Positions 29,706 through 38,553 of a stretch of 64,000 nt of DNA are shown here, piece by piece. Every line of letters starts with the position of its first letter. Position 1 is the first letter of the stretch. The notes under the pieces were generated by a model. The model saw nothing but the letters and a program-made list of their open reading frames with translations, had not been told where the DNA came from and searched no databases. Origin of the DNA: Pseudomonas sp. M47T1. GTDB lineage: Bacteria; Pseudomonadota; Gammaproteobacteria; Pseudomonadales; Pseudomonadaceae. Where the stretch lies: assembly GCF_000263855.1 (NCBI RefSeq), contig NZ_AJWX01000029.1, positions 1 to 64,000 on the forward strand, written 5' to 3'. Position numbers and translations under genes: made by a program.

Positions 29706-30842
29706 TCAGCGGCGCTTGGCCATGGCGTCGATGAAGCGGTCGAACAGCGGGGCCACATCGTTCGGGCCTGGGCTGGCTTCAGGGTGACCCTGGAAGCTGA
29801 ACGCGCTCTTGTCGGTGCGCTCGATGCCCTGCAGGGTACCGTCGAACAGCGACTTGTGGATCGCCCGCACGTTGCCCGGCAGGGTAGCCTCGTCAACGGC
29901 AAAACCGTGGTTCTGGCTGGTGATCATCACAACGCCGGTGTCCAGGTCCTGGACCGGGTGGTTGGCACCGTGGTGGCCGTGGCCCATTTTCACGGTCTGG
30001 GCGCCGGAGGCCAGGGCCAGCAACTGGTGACCCAGGCAGATACCGAAAACCGGGATCTCGGTTTCCAGCACTTCCTTGATGGCCTGGATAGCGTAGTCGC
30101 ATGGCGCAGGGTCGCCCGGGCCGTTGGACAGGAACACGCCATCAGGGTTGAGGGCCAGCACGTCCTTGGCAGGGGTTTGCGCCGGTACCACGGTCAGGCG
30201 GCAGCCGCGCTCTACCAGCATGCGCAGGATGTTGACCTTCACGCCATAGTCGTAGGCAACCACGTGGTAAGGCAGTTCGCTGTCGGCGATTTCCGGGTGG
30301 CTGTCGGTGGCCAGGTTCCAGACGCTGGAGCGCCACTGGTAGGCTTGCTTGGTGCTGACTTCCTTGGCCAGGTCCATGCCCTTGAGGCCTGGAAAACCAC
30401 GAGCAGCGGCGATGGCCGCTTCTTCGGAAATGTTGTCGCCGGCCATGATGCAGCCGTTCTGGGCGCCTTTCTCACGCAGGATGCGGGTCAGGCGACGGGT
30501 GTCGACACCGGCGATGGCCACAACATTGTTGGCCTTCAGGTAGTCCGACAGCGACATGGTGTTGCGCCAGTTGCTGGCAACCAGGGGCAGGTCACGAATG
30601 ACCAGGCCGGCGGACCATACGCGGTTCGACTCGGCGTCTTCCGGGGTAGTACCGGTGTTGCCAATGTGCGGGTAAGTCAGGGTAACGATTTGCTGGGCAT
30701 AGGAAGGATCGGTGAGAATTTCCTGATAGCCGGTCATTGCGGTGTTGAACACCACCTCACCGACAGTCTGGCCGTCGGCGCCAATGGCTTCACCGCGAAA
30801 AATGCTGCCATCAGCAAGGGCAAGTATGGCTGGCTTAGTCAA
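29706..30842 (-). CDS. carA: Carbamoyl-phosphate synthase small chain (glutaminase)
   Basis: Hydrolyses glutamine and passes ammonia to CarB. The 378-residue protein has the N-terminal CPSase small domain and a class I glutamine amidotransferase domain with the catalytic Cys in FGICLGHQLLALA and the His/Glu pair in FQGHPEASPGP. The start is a TTG at 30842 with GGGAGG five bases upstream. A leader open frame containing a terminator-like hairpin ends at this start, suggesting control by attenuation. Confidence 0.97.
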   Translation of the reverse strand: MTKPAILALADGSIFRGEAIGADGQTVGEVVFNTAMTGYQEILTDPSYAQQIVTLTYPHIGNTGTTPEDAESNRVWSAGLVIRDLPLVASNWRNTMSLSDYLKANNVVAIAGVDTRRLTRILREKGAQNGCIMAGDNISEEAAIAAARGFPGLKGMDLAKEVSTKQAYQWRSSVWNLATDSHPEIADSELPYHVVAYDYGVKVNILRMLVERGCRLTVVPAQTPAKDVLALNPDGVFLSNGPGDPAPCDYAIQAIKEVLETEIPVFGICLGHQLLALASGAQTVKMGHGHHGANHPVQDLDTGVVMITSQNHGFAVDEATLPGNVRAIHKSLFDGTLQGIERTDKSAFSFQGHPEASPGPNDVAPLFDRFIDAMAKRR

Positions 30843-30931
30843 GAAGACCTCCCGTAAATAAAACCTGAAAGGGCGATCGCAGGTTGTAAAAAAGCGGAAT
30901 GACGTATAGACACGTCACCCCGCTTCTTCAT
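30839..30931 (-). CDS. Possible 30-residue carA leader peptide
   Basis: An ATG at 30931 opens a 30-codon frame (starting MKKRGDVSIRH) whose TGA stop overlaps the TTG start of carA. The frame contains the arms of the leader hairpin at 30,892-30,927. I see no good ribosome binding site before its ATG, so translation is uncertain. Attenuation control has been proposed for pseudomonad carAB leaders, which makes a coupled leader frame plausible. Confidence 0.4.
   Translation of the reverse strand: MKKRGDVSIRHSAFLQPAIALSGFIYGRSS
30890..30927 (-). terminator. Attenuator-like hairpin in the carA leader
   Basis: AAGCGG and TGACGT arms pair with ACGTCA and CCGCTT arms, giving a long stem with one small internal loop. 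On the minus strand the stem is followed by six T residues, 48 bases before the carA start. This is the form of a regulated intrinsic terminator. Confidence 0.75.
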
Positions 30932-31092
30932 CGAATTATCTGCGCGCTTTTAGTGGACACACTAAAGCTGTAGCTTACAGAAAAATGATTTTTTTATCTA
31001 CCGCCATTGAGCCTGAAAGGCAGAGGAATGCGACAAGGGATCGCTTGGCGGGCTTGAAACGAGGTTTGGAGCCGTAATTGTACGTGGGAGCC

Positions 31093-31139
31093 GGCTTGCC
31101 AGCGAGCTTTTTCGGCCATCAAAAGCTCGCTGGCAAGCC
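31093..31139. repeat. Perfect 19-bp inverted repeat after dapB
   Basis: Two perfect 19-base arms (GGCTTGCCAGCGAGCTTTT and its complement) enclose a nine-base loop, 56 bases beyond the dapB stop. This is a REP-type palindrome that probably also ends the dapB message before the carA promoter. Confidence 0.8.
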
Positions 31140-31194
31140 AGCCCCCACCACCAGAACCCCCGTAGCAGCCTTCGGCAACTGCCACGGACGTGGA

Positions 31195-32001
31195 TCAGTG
31201 CAGGTCGAGAACGTCCTGCATGTCGTACAGGCCTGGCGCCTTGTCGTCCAGCCACAACGCTGCGCGAACGGCGCCCTTGGCAAAGGTCATGCGGCTGGAG
31301 GCCTTGTGGGTGATCTCCAGGCGCTCGCCTTCGGCGGCGAACAGCACGGTATGGTCGCCCACCACGTCACCCCCGCGCACGGTGGCAAAGCCGATGGTCT
31401 CGCGCTCACGCGCACCAGTGTGGCCTTCACGGCCGTAGACCGCCACCTTGCTCAGGTCACGACCCAAGGCCTTGGCAACCACCTCGCCCATGCTCACTGC
31501 CGTGCCCGAAGGCGCGTCCACCTTGTGGCGGTGATGCGCTTCGATGATCTCGATGTCCGCATCCTCGCCCATCACCCGCGCCGCCAGGTCCAGCAGCTTG
31601 AACGACAGGTTCACGCCCACGCTGAAGTTGGAAGCGAAGACAATCGCAATGTCCTGGCCCGCTTCGGCCAATAGCGCCTTCTGTTCGGCATTCAGCCCCG
31701 TGGTGCCGACGACCATGGCCTTGCCCGCCTTGCGGCAGAAAGCCAGGTTTTTCAGCATCACCTCTGGCAGCGTGAAGTCGATCAACACGTCGAACTCGTC
31801 GACCACCTGCTCCAGGTTCGCCGTCAGTTGCACGCCAATACGGCCCAGCGAAGCCAACTCGCCGGCATCGGCACCGATCATGGTGCTGCCCGGACGAACA
31901 ATCGCCGCGGTCAGCCCGGTCAACGGCGCGCGCTGCTGAACAGCCTCCACCAGGTTCTTGCCCATGCGCCCGGCAGCGCCCATCACTGCGATACGTCTCA
32001 T
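31195..32001 (-). CDS. dapB: 4-hydroxy-tetrahydrodipicolinate reductase
   Basis: NAD(P)H-dependent reductase of the diaminopimelate-lysine pathway. The 268-residue protein has the nucleotide-binding VMGAAGRMGKNL at the N-terminus, the GTTGL loop, and the catalytic signature EAHHRHKVDAPSGTA, in which the paired His and the Lys are conserved. It starts 10 bases after dnaJ ends on the same strand. Confidence 0.98.
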   Translation of the reverse strand: MRRIAVMGAAGRMGKNLVEAVQQRAPLTGLTAAIVRPGSTMIGADAGELASLGRIGVQLTANLEQVVDEFDVLIDFTLPEVMLKNLAFCRKAGKAMVVGTTGLNAEQKALLAEAGQDIAIVFASNFSVGVNLSFKLLDLAARVMGEDADIEIIEAHHRHKVDAPSGTAVSMGEVVAKALGRDLSKVAVYGREGHTGARERETIGFATVRGGDVVGDHTVLFAAEGERLEITHKASSRMTFAKGAVRAALWLDDKAPGLYDMQDVLDLH

Positions 32002-32011
32002 GCCAGGCTCC

Positions 32012-33142
32012 TTACAAATCGCCGAAGAAACGCTTCATGCCTTCGAACCAGCCGCTGGCCTTGGGCGAATGCGAGCTGTCACCTTCCAAGGTGCCGCGGA
32101 ACTCTTCCAGCAGTTCACGCTGACGGCGGCTGAGGTTGACCGGGGTTTCCACCGCCACGCGGCACATCAGGTCGCCCGCACCACCACCGCGTACCGGGGC
32201 CACGCCCTTGCCACGCAGGCGGAACTGCTTGCCGGTCTGGGTGCCTTCCGGGATCTTGAGCTTGACGCGGCCGTCCAGGGTAGGCACTTCCAACTCGCCA
32301 CCCAATGCCGCCTCGGTGTAGCTGATCGGTACTTCGCAGTACAGGTGCTTGCCGTCGCGCTGGAAGATATCGTGCTCGCGCACGTTGATCACCACGTACA
32401 GGTCGCCGGTAGGGCCACCCTGCGTACCGGCTTCACCCTCGCCCGACAGGCGGATGCGGTCGCCGGTGTCGACGCCAGCCGGCACTTTCACCGACAAGGT
32501 CTTGTACTCTTCAACGCGGCCTTCACCACGGCATGAATCGCACGGGTCGGAAATGATCTTGCCCTGGCCATGGCAGCGCGGGCAGGTCTGCTGCACGGAG
32601 AAGAAGCCTTGCTGCATGCGCACCTGGCCGATACCGCCGCAGGTTGGGCAGGTGACCGGGGCCGAGCCCTTCTTGGCGCCCGAACCGTCGCACGGCTTGC
32701 AGTTGACCAGGGTAGGCACCCGGATGCTGACCGTGGTACCGCGCACGGCTTCTTCCAGGTTAAGTTCCAGGGTGTAGCGCAGGTCGCTGCCACGCTGGGC
32801 GCCGCCACGAGAACCGCCACGGCCGCCGCCACCGAAGAAATCACTGAATACGTCGCCGAAGATATCGGAGAAGTTGGCGCCACCGCCACCAAAGCCACCG
32901 CCGCCGCCCATGCTTGGGTCGACGCCGGCATGACCGTACTGGTCATAGGCTGCGCGCTTGCTGGAGTCGGACAGTACCTCGTAAGCCTCGTTGGCTTCCT
33001 TGAACAGGTCTTCCGACGCTTTATCGCCCGGGTTGCGGTCCGGGTGGTGCTTCATCGCCAGGCGGCGATAAGCCTTTTTCAGATCGGCATCGCTGGAGCC
33101 GCGCTCGACCCCTAGAACCTCATAAAAGTCACGCTTTGACAT
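32012..33142 (-). CDS. dnaJ: Chaperone protein DnaJ
   Basis: The Hsp40 co-chaperone that stimulates DnaK ATPase and delivers unfolded clients. The 376-residue protein has a J domain with KHHPDRNPG (HPD at about 33-35), a Gly/Phe-rich linker (about 75-115), and four zinc-binding repeats CKPCDGSG, CPTCGGIG, CPRCHGQG and CDSCRGEG (about 145-215). The C-terminal client-binding domains follow. It lies 188 bases after dnaK; the gap holds a GCGGGAGC palindrome. Confidence 0.98.
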   Translation of the reverse strand: MSKRDFYEVLGVERGSSDADLKKAYRRLAMKHHPDRNPGDKASEDLFKEANEAYEVLSDSSKRAAYDQYGHAGVDPSMGGGGGFGGGGANFSDIFGDVFSDFFGGGGRGGSRGGAQRGSDLRYTLELNLEEAVRGTTVSIRVPTLVNCKPCDGSGAKKGSAPVTCPTCGGIGQVRMQQGFFSVQQTCPRCHGQGKIISDPCDSCRGEGRVEEYKTLSVKVPAGVDTGDRIRLSGEGEAGTQGGPTGDLYVVINVREHDIFQRDGKHLYCEVPISYTEAALGGELEVPTLDGRVKLKIPEGTQTGKQFRLRGKGVAPVRGGGAGDLMCRVAVETPVNLSRRQRELLEEFRGTLEGDSSHSPKASGWFEGMKRFFGDL

Positions 33143-33251
33143 AATTCTATTTACTCTTCAGGACGTCACAGCGCAAAGGCGCCTGCGACCGTGCCGACAA
33201 CATCCGACTCTGTCGCATGCTGTAAAAATTCGTCTATTCCAGACACGCCAA

Positions 33252-33271
33252 CGCGGGAGCAAGCTCCCGCG
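33252..33271. repeat. Short REP-core palindrome in the dnaK-dnaJ gap
   Basis: The arms CGCGGGAGC and GCTCCCGCG are separated by AA. It resembles the GCGGGAGC cores of the other REP units and has no T-run. Confidence 0.65.
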
Positions 33272-33330
33272 CGGCGACATCCTACCAGTGACTGCCAAAC
33301 GACAGTCAACTGGCCGACAACAAGCAGTAC

Positions 33331-35250
33331 TTACTTGTGGTCTTTGACTTCTTCGAACTCGGCGTCGACGACATCGTCGTGCTTGCCGGCTTCTTCAGCA
33401 GGCTGTGCCGCAGCACCGGCAGGCTGTTCAGCCTGTTCGGCGTACATCTTCTGGGCAACCGGCGCGCTGACTTTCGACAGCTCTTCAACCTTGGCCTCGA
33501 TGGCAGCCTTGTCGTCGCCTTTGACAGCGGCTTCCAGGGCAACCACGGCCGCTTCGATGGCGGTTTTCTCTTCAGCAGTGACCTTGTCACCTGCGTCAGC
33601 GACCATCTTGCGAGTCGAGTGAACCAGCGCATCACCCTGGTTACGGGCAGAGGCCAGTTCTTCGAACTTGCGGTCTTCTTCCGAGTTGGCTTCGGCGTCG
33701 CGGATCATCTGTTGAATTTCTTCGTCAGACAGGCCCGAGTTGGCCTTGATCACGATCGACTGAGTCTTGCCGGTAGCCTTGTCTTTCGCGCCCACGTGCA
33801 GGATGCCGTTGGCGTCGATGTCGAAGGTTACTTCGATCTGTGGAACACCGCGTGGTGCTGGCGGGATCTCGGCCAGGTCGAACTTGCCCAGGGACTTGTT
33901 CTGTGCAGCTTGCTTGCGCTCGCCCTGCAGCACGTGGATGGTCACGGCGCCCTGGTTGTCGTCGGCAGTGGAGAAAACTTGCGATTTCTTGGTAGGAATC
34001 GTGGTGTTCTTCTCGATCAGCGCGGTCATCACACCGCCCATGGTTTCGATACCCAGGGTCAGCGGGCTGACGTCCAGCAGCAGTACGTCTTTCACGTCAC
34101 CGGCCAGAACGGCGCCCTGGATGGCAGCACCCATGGCAACGGCTTCGTCTGGGTTCACGTCTTTACGGGCTTCTTTACCGAAGAAATCGGTCACGGCCTT
34201 CTGAACCATTGGCATGCGGGTTTGACCGCCCACCAGGATCACGTCGTTGATGGCGCCAACGTCGATACCGGCGTCTTTCAGGGCAATGCGGCAAGGCTCG
34301 ATGGTGCGCTGAACCAGGTCTTCAACCAGCGATTCCAGCTTGGCACGCGAGATTTTCACGTTCAGGTGCTTAGGACCGGTGGCGTCTGCAGTGATGTACG
34401 GCAGGTTCACGTCGGTCTGCTGGCTGGAAGACAGCTCGATCTTGGCTTTTTCAGCGGCTTCTTTCAGGCGCTGCATGGCCAGCGGGTCACCCTTGAGGTT
34501 CATGCCGCTTTCTTTCTTGAACTCGTCGACGAGGTAGTCGATCAGGCGGATGTCGAAGTCTTCACCACCCAGGAAGGTGTCACCGTTGGTGGCCAACACT
34601 TCAAACTGGTGCTCGCCGTCAACTTCAGCAATTTCGATGACCGAGACGTCGAAGGTACCGCCACCCAGGTCGTAGACGATCACGGTGTGGTCGCCCTTGG
34701 CCTTGTCCATACCGTAGGCCAGAGCGGCTGCGGTTGGTTCGTTGATGATGCGCTTCACGTCCAGGCCAGCGATGCGGCCGGCGTCTTTGGTGGCCTGGCG
34801 CTGGCTGTCGTTGAAGTAGGCAGGCACGGTGATGACCGCTTCTGTCACTGCTTCGCCGAGGTAGTCTTCGGCGGTTTTCTTCATCTTTTTCAGGATTTCG
34901 GCGGAAATCTGTGGCGGTGCCATTTTCTGGCCGTTCACTTCCACCCAGGCGTCGGCGTTGTCAGCCTTGACGATCTTGTAAGGGACCATCTGGATGTCTT
35001 TCTGCACGACTTCTTCGTCGAAACGACGGCCGATCAGACGCTTTACCGCGTACAGGGTGTTGTGCGGGTTGGTCACGGCCTGACGCTTGGCCGACTGGCC
35101 AACCAGGATTTCACCGTCATTGGCGTATGCAATGATGGACGGGGTGGTACGAGCGCCTTCGGCGTTCTCGATAACCTTGGCCTTGCCGTTTTCCAGAATG
35201 GAGACGCAGGAGTTGGTGGTCCCCAGGTCGATACCGATAATCTTGCCCAT
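33331..35250 (-). CDS. dnaK: Chaperone protein DnaK (Hsp70)
   Basis: The major ATP-dependent Hsp70 chaperone. The 639-residue protein begins MGKIIGIDLGTTNSCV (phosphate loop 1). It has the IIVYDLGGGTFDVS-type second phosphate motif and the ILVGGQTRMPMVQ adenosine motif. The conserved linker DVLLLDVSPLTLG joins the ATPase to the substrate-binding domain, and the C-terminus is acidic, ending EEVKDHK. A sigma-32-type promoter lies about 80-105 bases upstream. Confidence 0.98.
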   Translation of the reverse strand: MGKIIGIDLGTTNSCVSILENGKAKVIENAEGARTTPSIIAYANDGEILVGQSAKRQAVTNPHNTLYAVKRLIGRRFDEEVVQKDIQMVPYKIVKADNADAWVEVNGQKMAPPQISAEILKKMKKTAEDYLGEAVTEAVITVPAYFNDSQRQATKDAGRIAGLDVKRIINEPTAAALAYGMDKAKGDHTVIVYDLGGGTFDVSVIEIAEVDGEHQFEVLATNGDTFLGGEDFDIRLIDYLVDEFKKESGMNLKGDPLAMQRLKEAAEKAKIELSSSQQTDVNLPYITADATGPKHLNVKISRAKLESLVEDLVQRTIEPCRIALKDAGIDVGAINDVILVGGQTRMPMVQKAVTDFFGKEARKDVNPDEAVAMGAAIQGAVLAGDVKDVLLLDVSPLTLGIETMGGVMTALIEKNTTIPTKKSQVFSTADDNQGAVTIHVLQGERKQAAQNKSLGKFDLAEIPPAPRGVPQIEVTFDIDANGILHVGAKDKATGKTQSIVIKANSGLSDEEIQQMIRDAEANSEEDRKFEELASARNQGDALVHSTRKMVADAGDKVTAEEKTAIEAAVVALEAAVKGDDKAAIEAKVEELSKVSAPVAQKMYAEQAEQPAGAAAQPAEEAGKHDDVVDAEFEEVKDHK

Positions 35251-35329
35251 GTTAACTCTCCCGAAACTTTGGATTTGGTTGCCGCAGCAGTAGGGGCTGC
35301 ATGCGGTAGCACTTAAACGCTTGACATCA

Positions 35330-35357
35330 AAATGGGGGCCGCCGAAGGAATTTCAAG
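35330..35357 (-). promoter_or_regulatory. Sigma-32 heat-shock promoter of dnaK
   Basis: On the minus strand, CTTGAAA (35357-35351) is followed after 13 bases by CCCCAT (35337-35332), matching the sigma-32 (RpoH) consensus CTTGAAA-N11-16-CCCCATNT. It lies between grpE and dnaK, so dnaK can be induced independently of grpE. Confidence 0.85.
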
Positions 35358-35377
35358 GCCACCCATTAACAGAAGTT

Positions 35378-35944
35378 TCACGCCTGCTCGTCGATCGACG
35401 GCGACACCGGCGCTGGCGCCTTGCTGACCACGACCATGGCCGGGCGCAGCAGGCGACCGTTGAGCTGGTAGCCCTTCTGGAACACCTTGAGCACGCTGTT
35501 GGGCTCGACGTCGGCGCTTTCCTGCATGGCCATTGCCTGATGGTGCTCGGCATTGAATGGCTGGCCATGGGGGTCGATGGCTTCGAGGTTGTAACGCTTG
35601 AGGGTGTCTTCAAACATTTTCAGCGTCAGTTGCATGCCTTCGCGCATCGGGCGCAGCACTTCGTCGTCGGCACTGGACAGCTCTACACCGCGCTCCAGGC
35701 TGTCCATGATAGGCAGCAGGTCAGCGGCAAATTTTTCCAGGGCAAACTTGTGCGCCTTCTCAACGTCCTGGTCGGCACGGCGACGCACGTTTTGCAGGTC
35801 GGCGGCCACGCGCAAGGATTGATCCTGGGCGGCAGCCAGTTGTTCTTCGAGGGATTTCACTCGTGCAGCGAGATCATCGCCGCCAGCGTCGGCAGCCTGG
35901 TTTGCATCGAGATTCTGTTCGTCCAGAGTCTGTTCGTCAGCCAT
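35378..35944 (-). CDS. grpE: Nucleotide exchange factor GrpE
   Basis: Releases ADP from DnaK and acts as a thermosensor. The 188-residue protein has an acidic N-terminus, a long dimerising helix (about 35-95, VKSLEEQLAAAQDQSLRVAA), and the C-terminal beta domain with YNLEAIDPHGQPFNAEHHQAM and the GYQLNGRLLRPAMV signature. The ATG has AAAGGAG seven bases upstream. A separate heat-shock promoter precedes it. Confidence 0.97.
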   Translation of the reverse strand: MADEQTLDEQNLDANQAADAGGDDLAARVKSLEEQLAAAQDQSLRVAADLQNVRRRADQDVEKAHKFALEKFAADLLPIMDSLERGVELSSADDEVLRPMREGMQLTLKMFEDTLKRYNLEAIDPHGQPFNAEHHQAMAMQESADVEPNSVLKVFQKGYQLNGRLLRPAMVVVSKAPAPVSPSIDEQA

Positions 35945-35996
35945 AAGGGTTCTCCTTTCAATTTCGTCTGCGAGCTCGACTCGCGCTTCTGCCCGC

Positions 35997-36025
35997 TATA
36001 TGGGGTCGTAATTCCCAGCTTCAAG
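35997..36025 (-). promoter_or_regulatory. Sigma-32 heat-shock promoter of grpE
   Basis: On the minus strand, CTTGAA (36025-36020) is followed after 14 bases by CCCCATATA (36005-35997), a close match to the RpoH consensus. It lies about 55-80 bases before the grpE start. Confidence 0.88.
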
Positions 36026-36133
36026 GGCCTGTGTGTTCGCAGTTACAGATGGCAAATGCCGCGCCGCGATTAAAAAGCCGCACGTGCGAGCCAATAGTGC
36101 TAAGCGAGGGCATTGTCAGTGCAAACAAAAACA

Positions 36134-36149
36134 CTGTATAAATAACCAG
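36134..36149 (+). promoter_or_regulatory. LexA box upstream of recN
   Basis: The 16-base site CTGTATAAATAACCAG has the CTG-N10-CAG form with an AT-rich centre. It lies 23 bases before the recN start, as expected for this SOS gene. Confidence 0.85.
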
Positions 36150-36172
36150 ACTTTTTAGCCCGGGAGCCACCC

Positions 36173-37849
36173 ATGCTGGTGCACCTATCCGTACACAACT
36201 ACGCCATTGTCGAACACCTCGACCTGGAGCTTGCACGCGGCATGAGCGTGATCACTGGCGAAACAGGCGCGGGCAAGTCGATCATGCTCGACGCCCTGGG
36301 GCTCACCCTAGGTGACCGCGCCGACAGCGGAGTGGTTCGACCGGGTGCCGACAAGGCCGACATTCTGGCCACCTTCGACCTGGGTGACATTCCCGAAGCG
36401 CGCACCTGGCTGAACGAACGCGACCTGGATGGCACCAGCCCGTGCATCCTGCGCCGGGTCATCACCGCCGAAGGGCGCTCGCGCGGCTATATCAATGGCA
36501 CGCCCTGCCCCCTTGGCGATCTCAAGGCCCTGGGCGAACTGCTCATCGACATCCACAGCCAGCACGAACACCAGTCACTGCTGAAAACCGACACCCACCG
36601 TCGCCTGCTGGACGAATACGCTGGGTCCACCGACCTGGCCCGCCAGGTGCAACTGGCCGCGCAAAAGTGGCGCCAGACTCGCCAGGAGCTGGACCGCCTG
36701 TCCAACTCCGGCGACGAGCAGCGCGCCCGCCACCAATTGCTGAGCTACCAGCTTGAAGAACTGGAAAATCTGAGCCTGGGCGAGAACGAACTGGAACTGC
36801 TGGAGCAGGAACACAAGAACCTGACCAACGCCGAAGCGCTGTTCGGCATCTGCCGCCAAGTGATCGACCATTGCAGCGAGAACGACTCGGGCAATGTGCT
36901 CAGCGCCCTCACCGCCAGCCTCAACCGTCTGACCGCAGTGCACAATGCCCCGCGCGCCTTGAGCGAAGCGGCAGGTATGCTGTCCAGCGCGCAGATCCAG
37001 GTAGAAGAAGCGGTAGGCGAGCTGAACCGCTTCCTTGACCACTTCGACGCCGACCCTGCGCGCCTGCAACAACTGGAGGAGCGCCTGGACACCATCTATA
37101 CCCTGGCGCGCAAACACCGCATTCACCCCACCGAAGTGGCGGCCTTGCAGCAAAAGCTGCTGGACGAGATCGAGACACTGAACGCCAACGACGAATCCAT
37201 CGAGCGCCTGGCAGACGAGCTGGCCGCGTATGCCCGCCACTATCAGGAGCACGCCCAGGAGCTCAGCGCATTGCGCCAGCAGGCTGCCACTGGCCTGGCG
37301 GCCGCTGTGGAAGTGGAAATCCAGCGCCTGGGCATGCCGGGCGGGCGCTTCACCATCGAGCTGCGCCCCTTGGGCGGTGATGACCTGGCGCCCCATGGGC
37401 TGGAGCAGGTGGAACTGCTGGTGAGCGCCAACCCCGGGCAGCCGCTCAAGTCACTGGCCAAGGTGGCCTCCGGCGGCGAACTGTCACGCATCAGCCTGGC
37501 GATCCAGGTCATCACCGCCCAGACCTCTCGCGTACCCACCCTGGTATTCGACGAAGTGGACGTGGGCATCGGCGGCCCTACTGCGGAAATCGTCGGCCAA
37601 CTGCTGCGCCGCCTGGGCGATCGCGGCCAGGTGCTGACCGTCACTCACCTGCCGCAGGTTGCAGCGCAAGGCCATCACCACCTGTTCGTGCACAAGGTGC
37701 GCGGCAGCGACGAGACCCGCACGGCGGTGGCCAGCCTTAATAAAGCAGAGCGGGTGGAAGAGGTGGCGCGGATGCTGGGGGGTATCGACCTGACCAAGGA
37801 ATCCCTGGCCCACGCCAAGAAAATGGTCGTCACCGCCCGCTGCGGCTGA
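36173..37849 (+). CDS. recN: DNA repair protein RecN
   Basis: An SMC-like ATPase of the SOS response that helps double-strand-break repair. At 558 residues it is full length. Walker A is GETGAGKSIM (about residues 27-36), followed by two long coiled-coil regions (about 150-370). The ABC signature is VASGGELSRISLA, Walker B TLVFDEVDVGIGG, and the end is TKESLAHAKKM. A LexA box in the promoter agrees with damage induction. Confidence 0.97.
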   Translation: MLVHLSVHNYAIVEHLDLELARGMSVITGETGAGKSIMLDALGLTLGDRADSGVVRPGADKADILATFDLGDIPEARTWLNERDLDGTSPCILRRVITAEGRSRGYINGTPCPLGDLKALGELLIDIHSQHEHQSLLKTDTHRRLLDEYAGSTDLARQVQLAAQKWRQTRQELDRLSNSGDEQRARHQLLSYQLEELENLSLGENELELLEQEHKNLTNAEALFGICRQVIDHCSENDSGNVLSALTASLNRLTAVHNAPRALSEAAGMLSSAQIQVEEAVGELNRFLDHFDADPARLQQLEERLDTIYTLARKHRIHPTEVAALQQKLLDEIETLNANDESIERLADELAAYARHYQEHAQELSALRQQAATGLAAAVEVEIQRLGMPGGRFTIELRPLGGDDLAPHGLEQVELLVSANPGQPLKSLAKVASGGELSRISLAIQVITAQTSRVPTLVFDEVDVGIGGPTAEIVGQLLRRLGDRGQVLTVTHLPQVAAQGHHHLFVHKVRGSDETRTAVASLNKAERVEEVARMLGGIDLTKESLAHAKKMVVTARCG

Positions 37850-37872
37850 TCAAGGTTTTATCCAAGACGTTC

Positions 37873-37963
37873 CTGTGGGAGCGGGCCTTGCCTGCGAAAA
37901 GACCGCCACGGTTAATCTGACACCCTGCGGCGCCTGCTTCGCGGGCAGAGCCCGCTCCCACAC
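37873..37963. repeat. REP-type paired palindrome
   Basis: TGTGGGAGCGGGCCTTGCC at the left mirrors GGGCAGAGCCCGCTCCCACA at the right; the middle includes TCTGACACCCTGCGGCG. It sits between the convergent recN and fur genes. Confidence 0.8.
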
Positions 37964-38010
37964 AAGCCCCCCCCACGCACAATCGCGTCTGCCAATGACC
38001 AGAAAGCACA

Positions 38011-38032
38011 AAGGCGACCCTAGGGTCGCCTT
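38011..38032 (-). terminator. Palindromic terminator of fur
   Basis: Two perfect 10-base arms (AAGGCGACCC and GGGTCGCCTT) around TA lie about 20 bases beyond the fur stop. The flanking T-run is weak. Confidence 0.7.
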
Positions 38033-38051
38033 CGTTCGTCACGCCAGATGC

Positions 38052-38456
38052 TTACTTCTTCTTGCGTACGTGCAGTACCAGGTTATGGTCAACCAACTCA
38101 TAACCATGACGCTCGGCAATGGCGTGTTGCAGCTTCTCGATATCCTCATCGACAAACTCGATCACTTCGCTGGTGTCCACGTCCACCATGTGGTCGTGGT
38201 GGCCATTGTCGGCCAGCTCGAACACGGCATGGCCGCCATCGAAGTTGTGGCGCACCACCAGGGAGGCAGCTTCGAACTGGGTCAGTACACGGTAAACCGT
38301 GGCCAGGCCCACATCCTCACCCGCTTCCATCAGTGCCTTGTAGACATCCTCGGCACTCATGTGGCGTTGCTCTGCAGCGTCAAGCATTTGCAGGATCTTG
38401 ACTCGAGGCAGGGTCACCTTGAGGCCGGCTTTTCGTAGTTCGCTATTTTCAACCAT
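38052..38456 (-). CDS. fur: Ferric uptake regulator
   Basis: The Fe(II)-responsive repressor of iron-uptake genes. The 134-residue protein has an N-terminal winged helix (RKAGLKVTLPRVKILQML) and the metal-binding and dimerisation domain with HHDHMVDVDTSEVIEF. Its C-terminus lacks the CxxC pairs of E. coli Fur, which is normal for Pseudomonas. I chose the ATG at 38456 (MVENSELRK). It is divergent from omlA, as in other pseudomonads. Confidence 0.97.
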   Translation of the reverse strand: MVENSELRKAGLKVTLPRVKILQMLDAAEQRHMSAEDVYKALMEAGEDVGLATVYRVLTQFEAASLVVRHNFDGGHAVFELADNGHHDHMVDVDTSEVIEFVDEDIEKLQHAIAERHGYELVDHNLVLHVRKKK

Positions 38457-38553
38457 GGTCAGCTTTCTCGCCGATGCTGCTTCGCAGCTTCTCTTAATGC
38501 GGGTATGATCGGGGTTTCGTTGTCCCAGCCAAGATAGTGGAAGTCGCCCACCG

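Noticed and set aside
26365..29787. A 1,140-codon plus-strand open frame antisense to carB
   Set aside because: It is rich in His, Gln, Val and Asp, as expected from reading a high-GC gene backwards. carB on the other strand is complete and unmistakable.
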